This document shows positions 54,249 to 62,929 of a stretch of 64,000 nt of DNA, in pieces; the stretch's first letter is position 1, and every line of letters begins with the position of its first letter. The DNA lies in contig NZ_JAFBFA010000013.1 of assembly GCF_016909015.1 (NCBI RefSeq), positions 51,994 through 115,993 of the forward strand, read 5' to 3'. The position numbers and the translations under genes were made by a program. The notes under the pieces were generated by a model. That model was not told the origin of the DNA and did no database searches. It was given only the letters and a program-made list of their open reading frames with translations. This DNA comes from Gracilibacillus alcaliphilus. GTDB lineage: Bacteria; Bacillota; Bacilli; Bacillales; Amphibacillaceae.

Positions 54249-55282
54249 TCCTGCTCACCTCCATCACTAATTAACGGCACACGTACTTCCACTTTTGTTC
54301 CTTGATCTTTAATACTTACAATTTTCAAGTTGGCTCCAACTTCTGCTGCTCGTTCATACATATTTGTTAGACCATAGGAGCGGTCTTGCTTCTCTTGTAC
54401 ATTAAAACCAACACCATCATCGGTAATTCGTAAAATAATCAAATCTTCACGTTCCATCAGCAGGACAGAAACTTTACTTGCTTTGGCATGGCGCAAGGCG
54501 TTAGAAATAGTCTCCTGCAAAATTCGAAAGAGCTGGTCTTCTATCCCTTTATTGACGGTTATTTCTTCTAATTTCCATTCGATATCCATCGGCACTTTGG
54601 CAGCAAGCTCTGCCAGCAGCTGTTCAATACCTTCGTTTAATGTCTTATTCTTTAACTGCACAGGCCGCAAGTGCAACAGCAAGGCACGCATCTCCAATTG
54701 TGACTGCTGGATCATCGTCTCAATCTGTTGCAGTTGTTTCGTCAATGTTTCATTTTCATTATTATTAGCGGCAATGACCGCCGAAACTAACATCGATGCA
54801 GCAAATAATTCTTGGCTTACGGAGTCATGTAATTCTCTTGCCAAGCGATTACGTTCTTCAGAGATTACTTGGTTGATCGTCTCTTCCTGATCGCTGGCCC
54901 TTTCTTCAATCAATTTCTGTGCTCGTTTCGTCTGATCTTGGATATATTGCTGTACTTCTTTTAGTCGATCAAGCACATCCTGCATTTCTTCATAGGATAC
55001 CGGATCAGAAAATGTTTGATTTTTCAGGATACTTGTAAGACTAGTCTCCATGTACTGAATCCGGCGCTGCCAAAAACTCGTCATGACCATCCCGACAACT
55101 GCCCCAAATAAGATCGTAATTGTCGGCAGGATTACAATAAAGGGTACTTCAAATACTTTTTTTGTCCATAAAACTGACCAATTATCGATTGGAAAGGCGA
55201 TATAATAGATAGCTCCCATAATTAACAAAAGCAGAAAAGCTAGCAATGAGGTTAAGGAAATCATTCGTGTATATAGCTTCAT
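54245..55282 (-). CDS. liaS: sensor histidine kinase LiaS
   Basis: A 345-residue kinase: two membrane segments with a very short outer loop (intramembrane-sensing type), a HAMP-like linker, the HisKA_3 box ERNRLARELHDSVSQELF with His152, and an ATPase domain with LRITDDGVGF. The start overlaps the liaF stop by four bases (ATGA). Confidence 0.94.
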   Translation of the reverse strand: MKLYTRMISLTSLLAFLLLLIMGAIYYIAFPIDNWSVLWTKKVFEVPFIVILPTITILFGAVVGMVMTSFWQRRIQYMETSLTSILKNQTFSDPVSYEEMQDVLDRLKEVQQYIQDQTKRAQKLIEERASDQEETINQVISEERNRLARELHDSVSQELFAASMLVSAVIAANNNENETLTKQLQQIETMIQQSQLEMRALLLHLRPVQLKNKTLNEGIEQLLAELAAKVPMDIEWKLEEITVNKGIEDQLFRILQETISNALRHAKASKVSVLLMEREDLIILRITDDGVGFNVQEKQDRSYGLTNMYERAAEVGANLKIVSIKDQGTKVEVRVPLISDGGEQE

Positions 55283-55998
55283 CCTCTTTTCACCTCAAGC
55301 TTTCCGGCAATCATTTGCGTAAAAATCTTGACTCTTTGATCAGAGGCATAATAGTCTTTTGTCTGTAGTTGAATATGTCGATTAAAGGCATTGGCTTCAC
55401 TGTGATCAAATACATGAATATCGCCAAACACGACGGTATGATCCAAAATGATTTCTACATCATACGGCACAATGATCGTCACCTTACCGGCCAATTGGCG
55501 GATGATGATTACAGCTTCTTCAGGTGGCAGCATCGTATCATTTAAATCAATTACTACATCCCCTACAGCCGATTGAAAATTCAAATCCTGCCAGATAAAG
55601 CCTTCATCTGTCGTATGATATTTACCAAACCATTTGTTTTGAATGACATGATCTTCATAAGGAACTTCATCTGCCGCATTAACATATTTCGGCTTTTGTT
55701 CTGTTTCCTGCTGTCGCTGTTGATACCAATGCCAAATAAGATATACTACTGCTGCACCAATTACAATACGTAAAATAAATGTATTTAAAACAGCGATAAA
55801 AATAAAGAATGCCCCACCCCAGAAGATCGTTTTACCTGTTATCGTGTGAAAGGACTTTCTGCCCAGATAGATTCCTACTGCCCCTAAGGCAATTAAAAAA
55901 AGGAGGCCTGGATCCATAAAAATAATTTCTAATAATAAAAACACAGCACCAATGATCAACAATAGCTGTAATAGATCATGGTTACCTTTTTTAAACAT
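55279..55998 (-). CDS. liaF: LiaF, inhibitor of the LiaSR system
   Basis: About 239 residues: four membrane segments in the first 100 residues, then a soluble beta-helical LiaF C-terminal domain (FQSAVGDVVIDLNDTMLP, IRQLAGKVTIIVPYDVEI, VVFGDIHVFD). LiaF holds LiaS inactive without stress. The ATG at 55998 has AAAGGAGG upstream; the longer frame to 56076 lies in untranslated leader. Confidence 0.93.
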   Translation of the reverse strand: MFKKGNHDLLQLLLIIGAVFLLLEIIFMDPGLLFLIALGAVGIYLGRKSFHTITGKTIFWGGAFFIFIAVLNTFILRIVIGAAVVYLIWHWYQQRQQETEQKPKYVNAADEVPYEDHVIQNKWFGKYHTTDEGFIWQDLNFQSAVGDVVIDLNDTMLPPEEAVIIIRQLAGKVTIIVPYDVEIILDHTVVFGDIHVFDHSEANAFNRHIQLQTKDYYASDQRVKIFTQMIAGKLEVKRG

Positions 55999-56160
55999 AT
56001 AGATCGCCTCCTTTTTTCTATTTCTGTCTAATAACTGCACTTTTGCTATGTTGATATCTTGATCTAAAAAATTCAAAGACGTGCTGCCTGATCCATTTCT
56101 TAGCTGGCACAGGACGCTGAATTTGCTTTAGGGTTCAAAGAATGTGTCAAAATGTATATT

Positions 56161-56526
56161 TTATCTCTTCCAACCAGCCACAATGGTAACCACAATACTG
56201 CAAATGCTAATAATAGTCCCTATAATCCCCACCATACCTACGCTGACACCATCCTGAACAAAGAAGCCGATTGGTATAAGTCCTAGAAATGCTATCACGA
56301 TAAACCCTTGGTATACAGCTGATATTATTTTGACCACCATATTATTAAAGAGCGATAAAAACAAAGGTGGCAAAAAGAGGACGACTATCATTCCAATTGA
56401 CAGCCACAAACCTAATGGCTCGTCATAGGAAACTGTGTTCGGCCCTGTTGGATTTTTAGCCGCTAATAAAACAGCAACAATTGCTGTAATCAAAGTCAAT
56501 AACACCATTAAAAACCTTTTGAACAT
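56161..56526 (-). CDS. unknown small membrane protein in the lia operon
   Basis: A 121-residue protein with about four membrane segments and few charged residues. It takes the position that liaG has in Bacillus subtilis but has no LiaG-like soluble domain, so it is not a LiaG homologue by appearance. GGAGT-type site upstream of the ATG. It lies 162 bases before liaF. Family not recognised. Confidence 0.65.
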   Translation of the reverse strand: MFKRFLMVLLTLITAIVAVLLAAKNPTGPNTVSYDEPLGLWLSIGMIVVLFLPPLFLSLFNNMVVKIISAVYQGFIVIAFLGLIPIGFFVQDGVSVGMVGIIGTIISICSIVVTIVAGWKR

Positions 56527-56548
56527 AAAGAAACTCCTTTTTCGTACA

Positions 56549-56569
56549 CTTCTTGAACAACCTCTAATG
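56549..56569. repeat. family A terminal remnant
   Basis: CTTCTTGAACAACCTCTAAT matches the right-hand end of family A copies and their flank (TTGAACAACCTCT is shared exactly with copies 1 and 2). No matching left end nearby. Confidence 0.5.
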
Positions 56570-56659
56570 TAAAAGTATAGAAAAGGTGCAGAGCATATCC
56601 TGCACCCTCTTTGTATTTTTGTTTGTATATCACATACTATTTATTTGGTCATTAGTGAA

Positions 56660-56731
56660 CTGCTCTGCTTCCTGATAAGTTTCGCTAACCATCAGTGGGA
56701 AGATCACCCACTGATGGAAGTCTCACTTTAT
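56660..56731. repeat. 72-bp twin repeat, first copy (family C half-element)
   Basis: Identical over 72 bases to 56805-56876. It contains the hairpin CCATCAGTGGG/CCCACTGATGG and ends in CACTTTAT(CA), the hairpin and end of family C. It lies between liaH and the downstream membrane-protein gene. Confidence 0.88.
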
Positions 56732-56804
56732 CACGGCCGCTCTTTTTTTAATATGACTTATTCTTTTTTCTGATAATCACTAGTATTACGGAAGAGCGAG
56801 TCAT

Positions 56805-56876
56805 CTGCTCTGCTTCCTGATAAGTTTCGCTAACCATCAGTGGGAAGATCACCCACTGATGGAAGTCTCACTTTAT
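56805..56876. repeat. 72-bp twin repeat, second copy
   Basis: Perfect direct repeat of 56660-56731, ending 14 bases before the liaH stop. The two copies with the 73 bases between them form two identical strong hairpins in the liaH-liaF intergenic RNA. The 56527-56890 spacer holds nothing else recognisable. Confidence 0.88.
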
Positions 56877-56890
56877 AGAATAACATGTTT

Positions 56891-57520
56891 TTAGTTAGAT
56901 TTTGTAGCTTTTTTTTCTAACTCTTGAAAACGGGCATCTAGGGTATGCAGACGGTATTCGGAATGAACACGTTGTTCGATTCGCTCGATATAGCTTTCTA
57001 GTTCGGCAAATTTAGAAGCGCTCTTCGTCACAAGTTCTGCCTCTAATACCTTATTCATGCCTTGCTGCGTGCGGGCAACATTCTCACGGCTGCGCAGTTC
57101 TAGGCGTTTGACATACAGGTCTTTTAGCTTTTGTTTCATTTGGATATACTTAGTTTCCAGCGTTTCCAAGTCTTTGATTGCTTTATCAGACATCTCATTT
57201 AGATGAGCTACTCGTGCTTCATATTGTTCTAGTTCCGTTTTGGCTTCTTCTACTAATTCGATTTCCTGCATATCTTCTGCCAATTGAACCTGGCGCTTGC
57301 GTTTTTCCACCATCATTTTAGCTTGGTTGCGCTCGCGGTCAATATCATGCTTGATTTCATACTGCTTATCCATAAGATGCTTGATCTTCTTGACCTCTTG
57401 CTCACATTCACGGATATATTGGTTGACATGAGCAATCGGGTTCTTTTCTTCCTTTCGATCCATGGCTTCGTGTAAGTCGGCCATAATAGTATCTTTAATA
57501 CGGGTAAATAGGTTTGACAT
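56891..57520 (-). CDS. liaH: LiaH, PspA/IM30-family stress protein
   Basis: A 209-residue, almost wholly helical protein: NPIAHVNQYIRECEQEVKKIKHLM and continuous coiled coil to the C-terminus, the PspA/IM30 fold. It oligomerises on the inner face of the membrane under envelope stress. It is 31 bases after liaI and shares its promoter. Confidence 0.93.
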   Translation of the reverse strand: MSNLFTRIKDTIMADLHEAMDRKEEKNPIAHVNQYIRECEQEVKKIKHLMDKQYEIKHDIDRERNQAKMMVEKRKRQVQLAEDMQEIELVEEAKTELEQYEARVAHLNEMSDKAIKDLETLETKYIQMKQKLKDLYVKRLELRSRENVARTQQGMNKVLEAELVTKSASKFAELESYIERIEQRVHSEYRLHTLDARFQELEKKATKSN

Positions 57521-57551
57521 AGTAATTCCTCCTTGATTTGATTAGATTAGA

Positions 57552-57860
57552 TTAGATTTGATCCCAATCCAGGGTTTCTGTTGTTTCTTTTTCTTGTTGG
57601 TATTTTTTATAGGCGTAATACAGCACTACTAATGCAACTACACCGATCAGTGCGGGGATATTAGACAGTGACATCGATATACCGATCAAAATCACAATCG
57701 CCCAGCCGACTTTTCCGCCTGTTGTTTCCGCTAGGATGAAATGTTTTACTCCGAAATAGGCGATGACTAAGCTGATAGCTAACATAATCATCGGGCCTAA
57801 ATTGGCCAATAGAACGATACCAGCGATGATCGCTAAACTGACGATCAAGAATGTTTTCAT
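57552..57860 (-). CDS. liaI: LiaI, small membrane anchor for LiaH
   Basis: About 102 residues with three or four membrane segments (LIVSLAIIAGIVLLANLGPM onward) and a charged C-terminal tail. Position upstream of liaH and topology match LiaI, which recruits LiaH to the membrane. I start at 57860, nine bases after GGAGG; the ATG at 57869 abuts that site. The operon promoter should lie in 57870-58010 but no clear LiaR box was made out. Confidence 0.85.
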   Translation of the reverse strand: MKTFLIVSLAIIAGIVLLANLGPMIMLAISLVIAYFGVKHFILAETTGGKVGWAIVILIGISMSLSNIPALIGVVALVVLYYAYKKYQQEKETTETLDWDQI

Positions 57861-58010
57861 ATGCTTCATCCTCCTTCCATACCTATATGATAGTGGTTTT
57901 CGTGCTTTATCAGAACGGGCTGGGGATATATTTTGGAGTAGGTCCTGAGGCGTAGAGGAACTAAGCCAAAGGAATTTTTCTATAAACTTTTATGCTTTTT
58001 AAAAATACAA

Positions 58011-58048
58011 AACGGCTTGCCGTGTTTGTTCTCACACAGCAAGCCGTT
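58011..58048 (-). terminator. terminator of the kinase gene
   Basis: AACGGCTTGC/GCAAGCCGTT stem, T-rich downstream on the minus strand. Confidence 0.88.
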
Positions 58049-58064
58049 AAAATAACTTATATTA

Positions 58065-58973
58065 TTATTGTCTCGCTTTTACTTCCTCTAATGTTGGGAT
58101 GGAGTCATGTCCGCCTGTACGGGATACTTTAATACCGGAAGCAATACTGGCAAATTTCGCTGCGGCTACCAAATCATTTGTATTAAGAAACTCACAAGCA
58201 ACTGCCCCAGCAAAACAATCACCCGCACCAATTGTATCTACTGCATTTACTTGCAATGCCTCTACAAATGTAGTCTCTCCTTCTTGATATACTAGACTGC
58301 CGTCTGCTCCCATCTTTACAATGACATTAGGTATGCCCAGCTCATGTATCTTTCCCGCTGCTTGTAAAGCCGTTGCTTGGTCTATTACCTTAACACCTGT
58401 AATACGCTCGGTCTCTTGATTATTTGGCAACACTAAATCGGCATAAGAAAAAGCCTCTTCGAAGATTCCATCAGCTGGAGCTGGATCAAGGATAACAAAC
58501 ATCCCTCTTTCTTTAGCGATCTTCATGGCTGCAAGAATTGATTCCCTACTCGTCTCCATTTGAACAAGTAAAATTTCCGCTTCAATATCAGAGAAAACTT
58601 TTTCAATATCTGCGGTAGTAATAGCATCATTTGCCCCTTTGGTCCCCATCATGGTGTTCTCACCTGTCTGGTCAATGGTTGCCACAAATGTACCCGTACC
58701 TTCCTGTTCAATTCTTAATACATGTTCTGTATCAACATGCTGTTTCTCAAGATTCTTAATTAATTGATCCCCCGCACTGTCCTGACCAACCGCACCAACC
58801 ATGGCCACCTGTTTACCCAAACGCCCTACGGTAACTGCTTGATTAGCACCTTTGCCACCGGGAATCATTTTTATCGAATTACAAAATACAGTATCTCCAT
58901 ACTCTGGGTATTTTGGTACGTCTACTACCACATCCATATTAATACTTCCCAATAGTATTACATCATATTTCAT
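58065..58973 (-). CDS. rbsK: ribokinase-family (PfkB) sugar kinase
   Basis: A 302-residue PfkB kinase: N-terminal LLGSINMDVVVDVPKYPEYGDTV, PGGKGANQAVTVGRLG, LDPAPADG, LPNNQETERITG and DTIGAGDCFAGA with catalytic Asp252. This is the ribokinase subgroup, which phosphorylates C5 (or the equivalent end) of ribose and related sugars. It begins three bases after the epimerase gene. With an AlsE-like partner and no ribose transporter, the sugar may be allulose or another ketose rather than ribose. Confidence 0.92.
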   Translation of the reverse strand: MKYDVILLGSINMDVVVDVPKYPEYGDTVFCNSIKMIPGGKGANQAVTVGRLGKQVAMVGAVGQDSAGDQLIKNLEKQHVDTEHVLRIEQEGTGTFVATIDQTGENTMMGTKGANDAITTADIEKVFSDIEAEILLVQMETSRESILAAMKIAKERGMFVILDPAPADGIFEEAFSYADLVLPNNQETERITGVKVIDQATALQAAGKIHELGIPNVIVKMGADGSLVYQEGETTFVEALQVNAVDTIGAGDCFAGAVACEFLNTNDLVAAAKFASIASGIKVSRTGGHDSIPTLEEVKARQ

Positions 58974-58976
58974 TAT

Positions 58977-59651
58977 TTAAACCTCCGCACCTTTATCAAA
59001 TAGTTTTCTGGTATTTGCTACATTTTGCTGTAAAGTGTTATCACTACGGAATACAGCACTTGTACCCAAAACATACATATCGGCACCATTGTTCAAGCAG
59101 CCAGGTATCGTCTCCGCACCAATATTTCCGTCTACTTGAATTTCAATCGGTCGGCCATAGGCAGTAATCTTTTCCTTTAATTCCTTAATCTTATCGTACA
59201 TAGACGGAATAAATTTCTGACCAGCAAAGCCAGGATTTACCGTCATTACTACCACATAATCTGTTACATCATATATATAATCTAAAAATTCTAACGAGGT
59301 TGCAGGATTAACTGCTACTCCCGCTTTTATTCCTTTATTCCTGATCAAATTTAACACCCGCTGCAGATTTTTCGTCGATTCTTGATGGACAGAAATCATA
59401 TCGGCGCCTGCTTCAATAAACAGATCGATATAACGTTCTGGCTCTTCAATCATCAAGTGAACATCAAGCGGTGTAGATGTCAATCCTTTTACGGCACTCA
59501 CAAAATCAGGGCCTAATGTAAAGTTAGGAACAAACTTTCCATCCATAATGTCAATATGATAAAAATCAACTTTTGCCTCTTCGAGCGCTCTTATATCTCG
59601 TTCCATATTTACTAAATCGGCACACATCAATGATGGTCCTAGTTTATACAT
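58977..59651 (-). CDS. alsE: ribulose/allulose-phosphate 3-epimerase, AlsE-like
   Basis: A 224-residue TIM barrel of the Rpe family with metal ligands His32, Asp34, His65 and Asp174 (VDFYHIDIMDGKFVPN, PLDVHLMI, EIQVDGNIG). Several points follow AlsE rather than housekeeping Rpe: the start PSLMCADL (Rpe has PSILSADF), VPNFTLGP and VVVMTVNPGFAGQKFIP. AlsE converts D-allulose-6-P to D-fructose-6-P. Assignment between the two is a judgement from remembered sequences. Confidence 0.82.
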   Translation of the reverse strand: MYKLGPSLMCADLVNMERDIRALEEAKVDFYHIDIMDGKFVPNFTLGPDFVSAVKGLTSTPLDVHLMIEEPERYIDLFIEAGADMISVHQESTKNLQRVLNLIRNKGIKAGVAVNPATSLEFLDYIYDVTDYVVVMTVNPGFAGQKFIPSMYDKIKELKEKITAYGRPIEIQVDGNIGAETIPGCLNNGADMYVLGTSAVFRSDNTLQQNVANTRKLFDKGAEV

Positions 59652-59693
59652 GATAAAACTCCTTTTGCTATTTTTCGATTTATTATTTACTGT

Positions 59694-60683
59694 CTAAGAA
59701 GTTCTGCGGGGAATTAATACCGGTTTTAAACGGTATTGTTTCGGCTTCGCCTGTTCATCATTAAGTAAACGGATGAGCTCATCCACTGCTTTTGCTCCTA
59801 TGTCTTGTTTATGTTGATCAACAGTAGATAAAGGCGGCTGTACAAAAGACGCCATTTGAATATTATCGTACCCCACAATGCTCACATCTTCTGGTATCTT
59901 CAGTCCATATTCATAACAGGCACGCATGGCGCCTATCGCCATTGCATCATTAGAACTAAAAATACTATCAAATGTTTCACTTTGTTTTAAAAGTCTTTTA
60001 ATTGCTTCGTATCCGTCATCCACGCTAAAATCACTGTAAACAATCTTTGTTTCTGTCTTTTCCTCTAATTTTTCTAAAGCTGAATAAAACCCGGCCAATC
60101 GATCTTGAGAACTTTTTTCATGTTTTGGCCCGGAAATAAATACGATCTTTTTTCTATTTTTTTTATTCATTAAATGGGAAACAGCGATCTGCCCCCCAAA
60201 TTGATGATCTACTATAATGTTAGAATAAGGATGTTCAAAGTTAGCACGATCTATTGTAATAGTTCTTATACCACGTTCTTCTAAAGAATCCAAATCTTTT
60301 TTCCCGACATGTAAAGAGTTGATGATAGCCCCACTCACATAGTGGTCAATCATAGAGTTCAGGTAATATTCAACCTTATCCCTATCATCATCACTATTGC
60401 ATAAAAAAATGCGATAACCTTGTCTATTCGCTTCCATTTCTATCTCTCGAACTAATTCAGGAAAAAACGGGTTGCTTAAGGTAGGTACTAAAAGAGCAAT
60501 CAAATTAGACTTTCTTTCCGAAAGACTTTTGGCAATCGCATTTGGTTTATAGTTCAATTCTTCTATTACTTGATTTACTCTAGCTATGGTTTCTGTCCCG
60601 GCTTTCCCCTTTCCATTCATAATCCTTGAAACGGTTGCAACAGAAACCCCTGCTTTTTTTGCGACATCTCTCATTGTGATCAT
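59694..60683 (-). CDS. LacI-family regulator of the EIIC/AlsE/RbsK locus
   Basis: A 329-residue regulator: ITMRDVAKKAGVSVATVSRIMNGKGK helix-turn-helix, SLSERKSNLIALLVPTLSNPFF hinge and start of a ribose-type sensor domain. It leads the operon with the epimerase and kinase genes and is divergent from the permease gene. Two palindromes with the core GTAACCG-TTAC in the shared spacer are its likely operators. Confidence 0.92.
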   Translation of the reverse strand: MITMRDVAKKAGVSVATVSRIMNGKGKAGTETIARVNQVIEELNYKPNAIAKSLSERKSNLIALLVPTLSNPFFPELVREIEMEANRQGYRIFLCNSDDDRDKVEYYLNSMIDHYVSGAIINSLHVGKKDLDSLEERGIRTITIDRANFEHPYSNIIVDHQFGGQIAVSHLMNKKNRKKIVFISGPKHEKSSQDRLAGFYSALEKLEEKTETKIVYSDFSVDDGYEAIKRLLKQSETFDSIFSSNDAMAIGAMRACYEYGLKIPEDVSIVGYDNIQMASFVQPPLSTVDQHKQDIGAKAVDELIRLLNDEQAKPKQYRLKPVLIPRRTS

Positions 60684-60702
60684 GTTTTATCATCCTTTTA
60701 AA

Positions 60703-60714
60703 GTAACCGATTAC
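60703..60714. promoter_or_regulatory. LacI-type operator near the regulator start
   Basis: GTAACCGATTAC, near-perfect match to the core of the palindrome at 60811-60824, about 20 bases before the regulator ATG; suggests autoregulation. Confidence 0.7.
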
Positions 60715-60761
60715 CCCCATTTTAATTGCATATCACCTTTAAGTCAACTATATTTTTATGG

Positions 60762-60790
60762 TTGATTTTCTTTTTCTTATCTGATAAACT
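60762..60790 (+). promoter_or_regulatory. candidate promoter of the EIIC gene
   Basis: TTGATT (60762-60767) and TAAACT (60785-60790), 17-bp spacer; the operator follows about 20 bases downstream. Confidence 0.5.
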
Positions 60791-60810
60791 CAATTTTGTT
60801 GTCCTTTTCC

Positions 60811-60824
60811 GGTAACCGGTTACC
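60811..60824. promoter_or_regulatory. LacI-type operator GGTAACCGGTTACC
   Basis: A perfect 14-bp palindrome with central CG, 24 bases before the EIIC start and downstream of its promoter; bound repressor would block elongation or initiation. Confidence 0.82.
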
Positions 60825-60847
60825 TTATGTGATTAGGAGGATTAAAC

Positions 60848-62260
60848 ATGATAGATAAAATAAATGCTGTATTTAACTTTTTTATAGATTTAGGGGGACC
60901 AGCGATTATGTTGGTCGTTATCACACTGCTTTCTTTACTTGTCGGTGTATCTATTTCTAAATCGATTGAGGGCGGCTTAAGGATGGCGGTCGCCTTAACG
61001 GGGATGAGTGCAGTTATCTCCCTATTAACCAGTGCATTCGGCCCTGCCTTAGAAGCATTCGTAGAATCAACAGGGATTGCCCTTTCCGTTACTGATTTAG
61101 GTTGGGCACCACTTGCAGTTATTACATGGGGATCGGTCTATACCTTGTACTTTGCCTTGATTTCCTTTGTAGTCAATTTTATTATGATTATTACAAAGCA
61201 AACCAATACATTAAATGTTGATTTGTTCAACATTTGGAATTATTCTGTAATTGGCTTGTTATTAATGTATTATTCTAATGATAATCTATTATTAGCTTCA
61301 TTGTTTATCGCAGTGCTTTATGCATTAATGTTGATTAATGCCGACTTAATGAAGCCGACTATTAATGAACTGTTAGACTATGATGAGAAAAATATTACAA
61401 CTACCGCACACCCTTCTTTATTAATCACACCATTTGTTATGGTTATCAATAAATTAATTGATGTGGTACTCCCGTTTATTGATAAATTTGACTTTAATGC
61501 AGAGGTTTTAAATAAGAAAATCGGCTTCTGGGGAAGTAAATTTGCCATTGGTGCTTATTTAGGAGTATTTATTGGATTATTAGGGCAGCAATCTACTGCT
61601 GAAATCTTGACTCTTGCCTTTACAGGCGGAGTTGCACTTGAATTATTTGGTTTAGTCGGTGGATGGTTTGGACCTGCTATTGAACCATTATCCAGTGGAA
61701 TTACCAATATTATGAGCAAACGATTCAAAGGCCGGAAACTCTTAATAGGAATTGACTGGCCAATTCTAGCGACTAGAGCAGAATTATGGGCAGTAGCCAA
61801 TATTCTGGCACCTATTTTATTAGTTATTGCCATCTTCCTCCCTGGTAATGCTGTGTTACCGTTAGGCGGGATTATCTTAACAGTCTTAGCACCGGCATTG
61901 TTAATTGTTACAAGGGCGAAGGTATTGCGTATGACAATTATTGGTATTATACTAATTCCACTATTCTTATGGGGAGCAACCTTTATCGCTGAATTTGTAA
62001 CAGAAACATCTATTGCGATGAATAATTTCCCGGCAGGTTTACCAGAGAATGCCCTGATTTCCTCCGTGGATTCCGATCCTATTGAGAAAATGCTGGCCAT
62101 TCTCATTGGACAAGCTGCTACTACACTTAATTGGTTGTCTATTCTGTATGCTGTTGTAGCTTTTGCTGGGTATTTATTATTATTCTTCTGGTACTTCAAA
62201 CAGATGAAAAAACAAAATAGTGTGATCGCTCAAGCCGCTAAAAAAGATAAAACGGCTTAA
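60848..62260 (+). CDS. galactitol-type PTS EIIC-like permease without EIIA/EIIB
   Basis: A 470-residue protein with eleven or so membrane segments and the EIIC-GatC family marks: SISKSIEGGLRMAVALTGM, DLGWAPLAVITWGS, NTLNVDLFNIWNY and LLIGIDWPILATRAELWAVANI. No EIIA or EIIB gene or domain is nearby. The divergent operon encodes a sugar kinase and an epimerase, so this orphan may import unphosphorylated sugar, or borrow EIIAB encoded elsewhere. GGAGG precedes the ATG. Confidence 0.87.
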   Translation: MIDKINAVFNFFIDLGGPAIMLVVITLLSLLVGVSISKSIEGGLRMAVALTGMSAVISLLTSAFGPALEAFVESTGIALSVTDLGWAPLAVITWGSVYTLYFALISFVVNFIMIITKQTNTLNVDLFNIWNYSVIGLLLMYYSNDNLLLASLFIAVLYALMLINADLMKPTINELLDYDEKNITTTAHPSLLITPFVMVINKLIDVVLPFIDKFDFNAEVLNKKIGFWGSKFAIGAYLGVFIGLLGQQSTAEILTLAFTGGVALELFGLVGGWFGPAIEPLSSGITNIMSKRFKGRKLLIGIDWPILATRAELWAVANILAPILLVIAIFLPGNAVLPLGGIILTVLAPALLIVTRAKVLRMTIIGIILIPLFLWGATFIAEFVTETSIAMNNFPAGLPENALISSVDSDPIEKMLAILIGQAATTLNWLSILYAVVAFAGYLLLFFWYFKQMKKQNSVIAQAAKKDKTA

Positions 62261-62266
62261 TATAAA

Positions 62267-62303
62267 ATCAGCCTAATCCTTATAATACGAGGGTTAGGCT
62301 GAT
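62267..62303. terminator. bidirectional terminator
   Basis: ATCAGCCTAATCCT/AGGGTTAGGCTGAT stem between convergent genes, T-rich on the plus side. Confidence 0.85.
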
Positions 62304-62308
62304 CTATT

Positions 62309-62902
62309 TTAAATTTCTTGAATATTGAAAGAAACCACTCTGTCTGTGGTTGGATTGTAAATAACCGTACCACGGATGGTTAACTGCTCTTGAGCTCCTT
62401 GTAATACAAAGTCATATACTTCTTTTACCTGATTGGCGGCAGGCTGACTGCGTTCCACCAATGCATAATCAGTGACTCGGAGATGTGGATAAGCTACTTG
62501 GGTTACCTCCAGTAAATATTTTCCCCACTTTTCTTCTTCTAAATGTGGTGAAGGTTCGAATTGAATTGGAATAACTCCAACCGCTGGGTTTACCCCTAAA
62601 GCTTCAAAAGCCTTTCGATGTAAGTTGATTCTTGTTGCTGGTGCATTTGGAACAGCGTCCACCACCGTGACAATCACTTCCCTGCCATTCTGTGGATAAA
62701 TCACCTTAATCAGCTGTCCACATTGATAAGGAGACTGACTGCTAACGGCCGCTGTCATATATTGATTATGTGACCACGGCAAATTACATTGTGTCGTCGC
62801 CCCGCCTTCTGTCCATGTTGCCTGCCCGTTTATCAAATTTTGCCGTATATCATACGTATAATCAGGATTTCCTGTATAATGATATGGATTATAATACATC
62901 AT
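62309..62902 (-). CDS. RlpA/expansin-like domain plus DUF3889 protein
   Basis: About 197 residues. The N-terminal part (to residue 110) has a double-psi-barrel look: GQATWTEGG, QYMTAAVSS, CGQLIKVIYPQNGREVIVTVVD and RINLHRKAFEALGV. The C-terminal 85 residues (EKWGKYLLEVTQVAYPHLRV to VVSFNIQEI) fit DUF3889. There is no signal peptide, so it may be a spore-associated or cytoplasmic member. The ATG at 62902 follows AAAGGTGGT. Function unknown. Confidence 0.72.
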   Translation of the reverse strand: MMYYNPYHYTGNPDYTYDIRQNLINGQATWTEGGATTQCNLPWSHNQYMTAAVSSQSPYQCGQLIKVIYPQNGREVIVTVVDAVPNAPATRINLHRKAFEALGVNPAVGVIPIQFEPSPHLEEEKWGKYLLEVTQVAYPHLRVTDYALVERSQPAANQVKEVYDFVLQGAQEQLTIRGTVIYNPTTDRVVSFNIQEI

Positions 62903-62929
62903 ATACCACCTTTCCATAGATTCATTCAT

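Noticed and set aside
61555..62199. 214-codon open frame on the minus strand opposite the EIIC gene
   Set aside because: It is a shadow of the membrane-protein codons, with no ribosome binding site and no recognisable domain.
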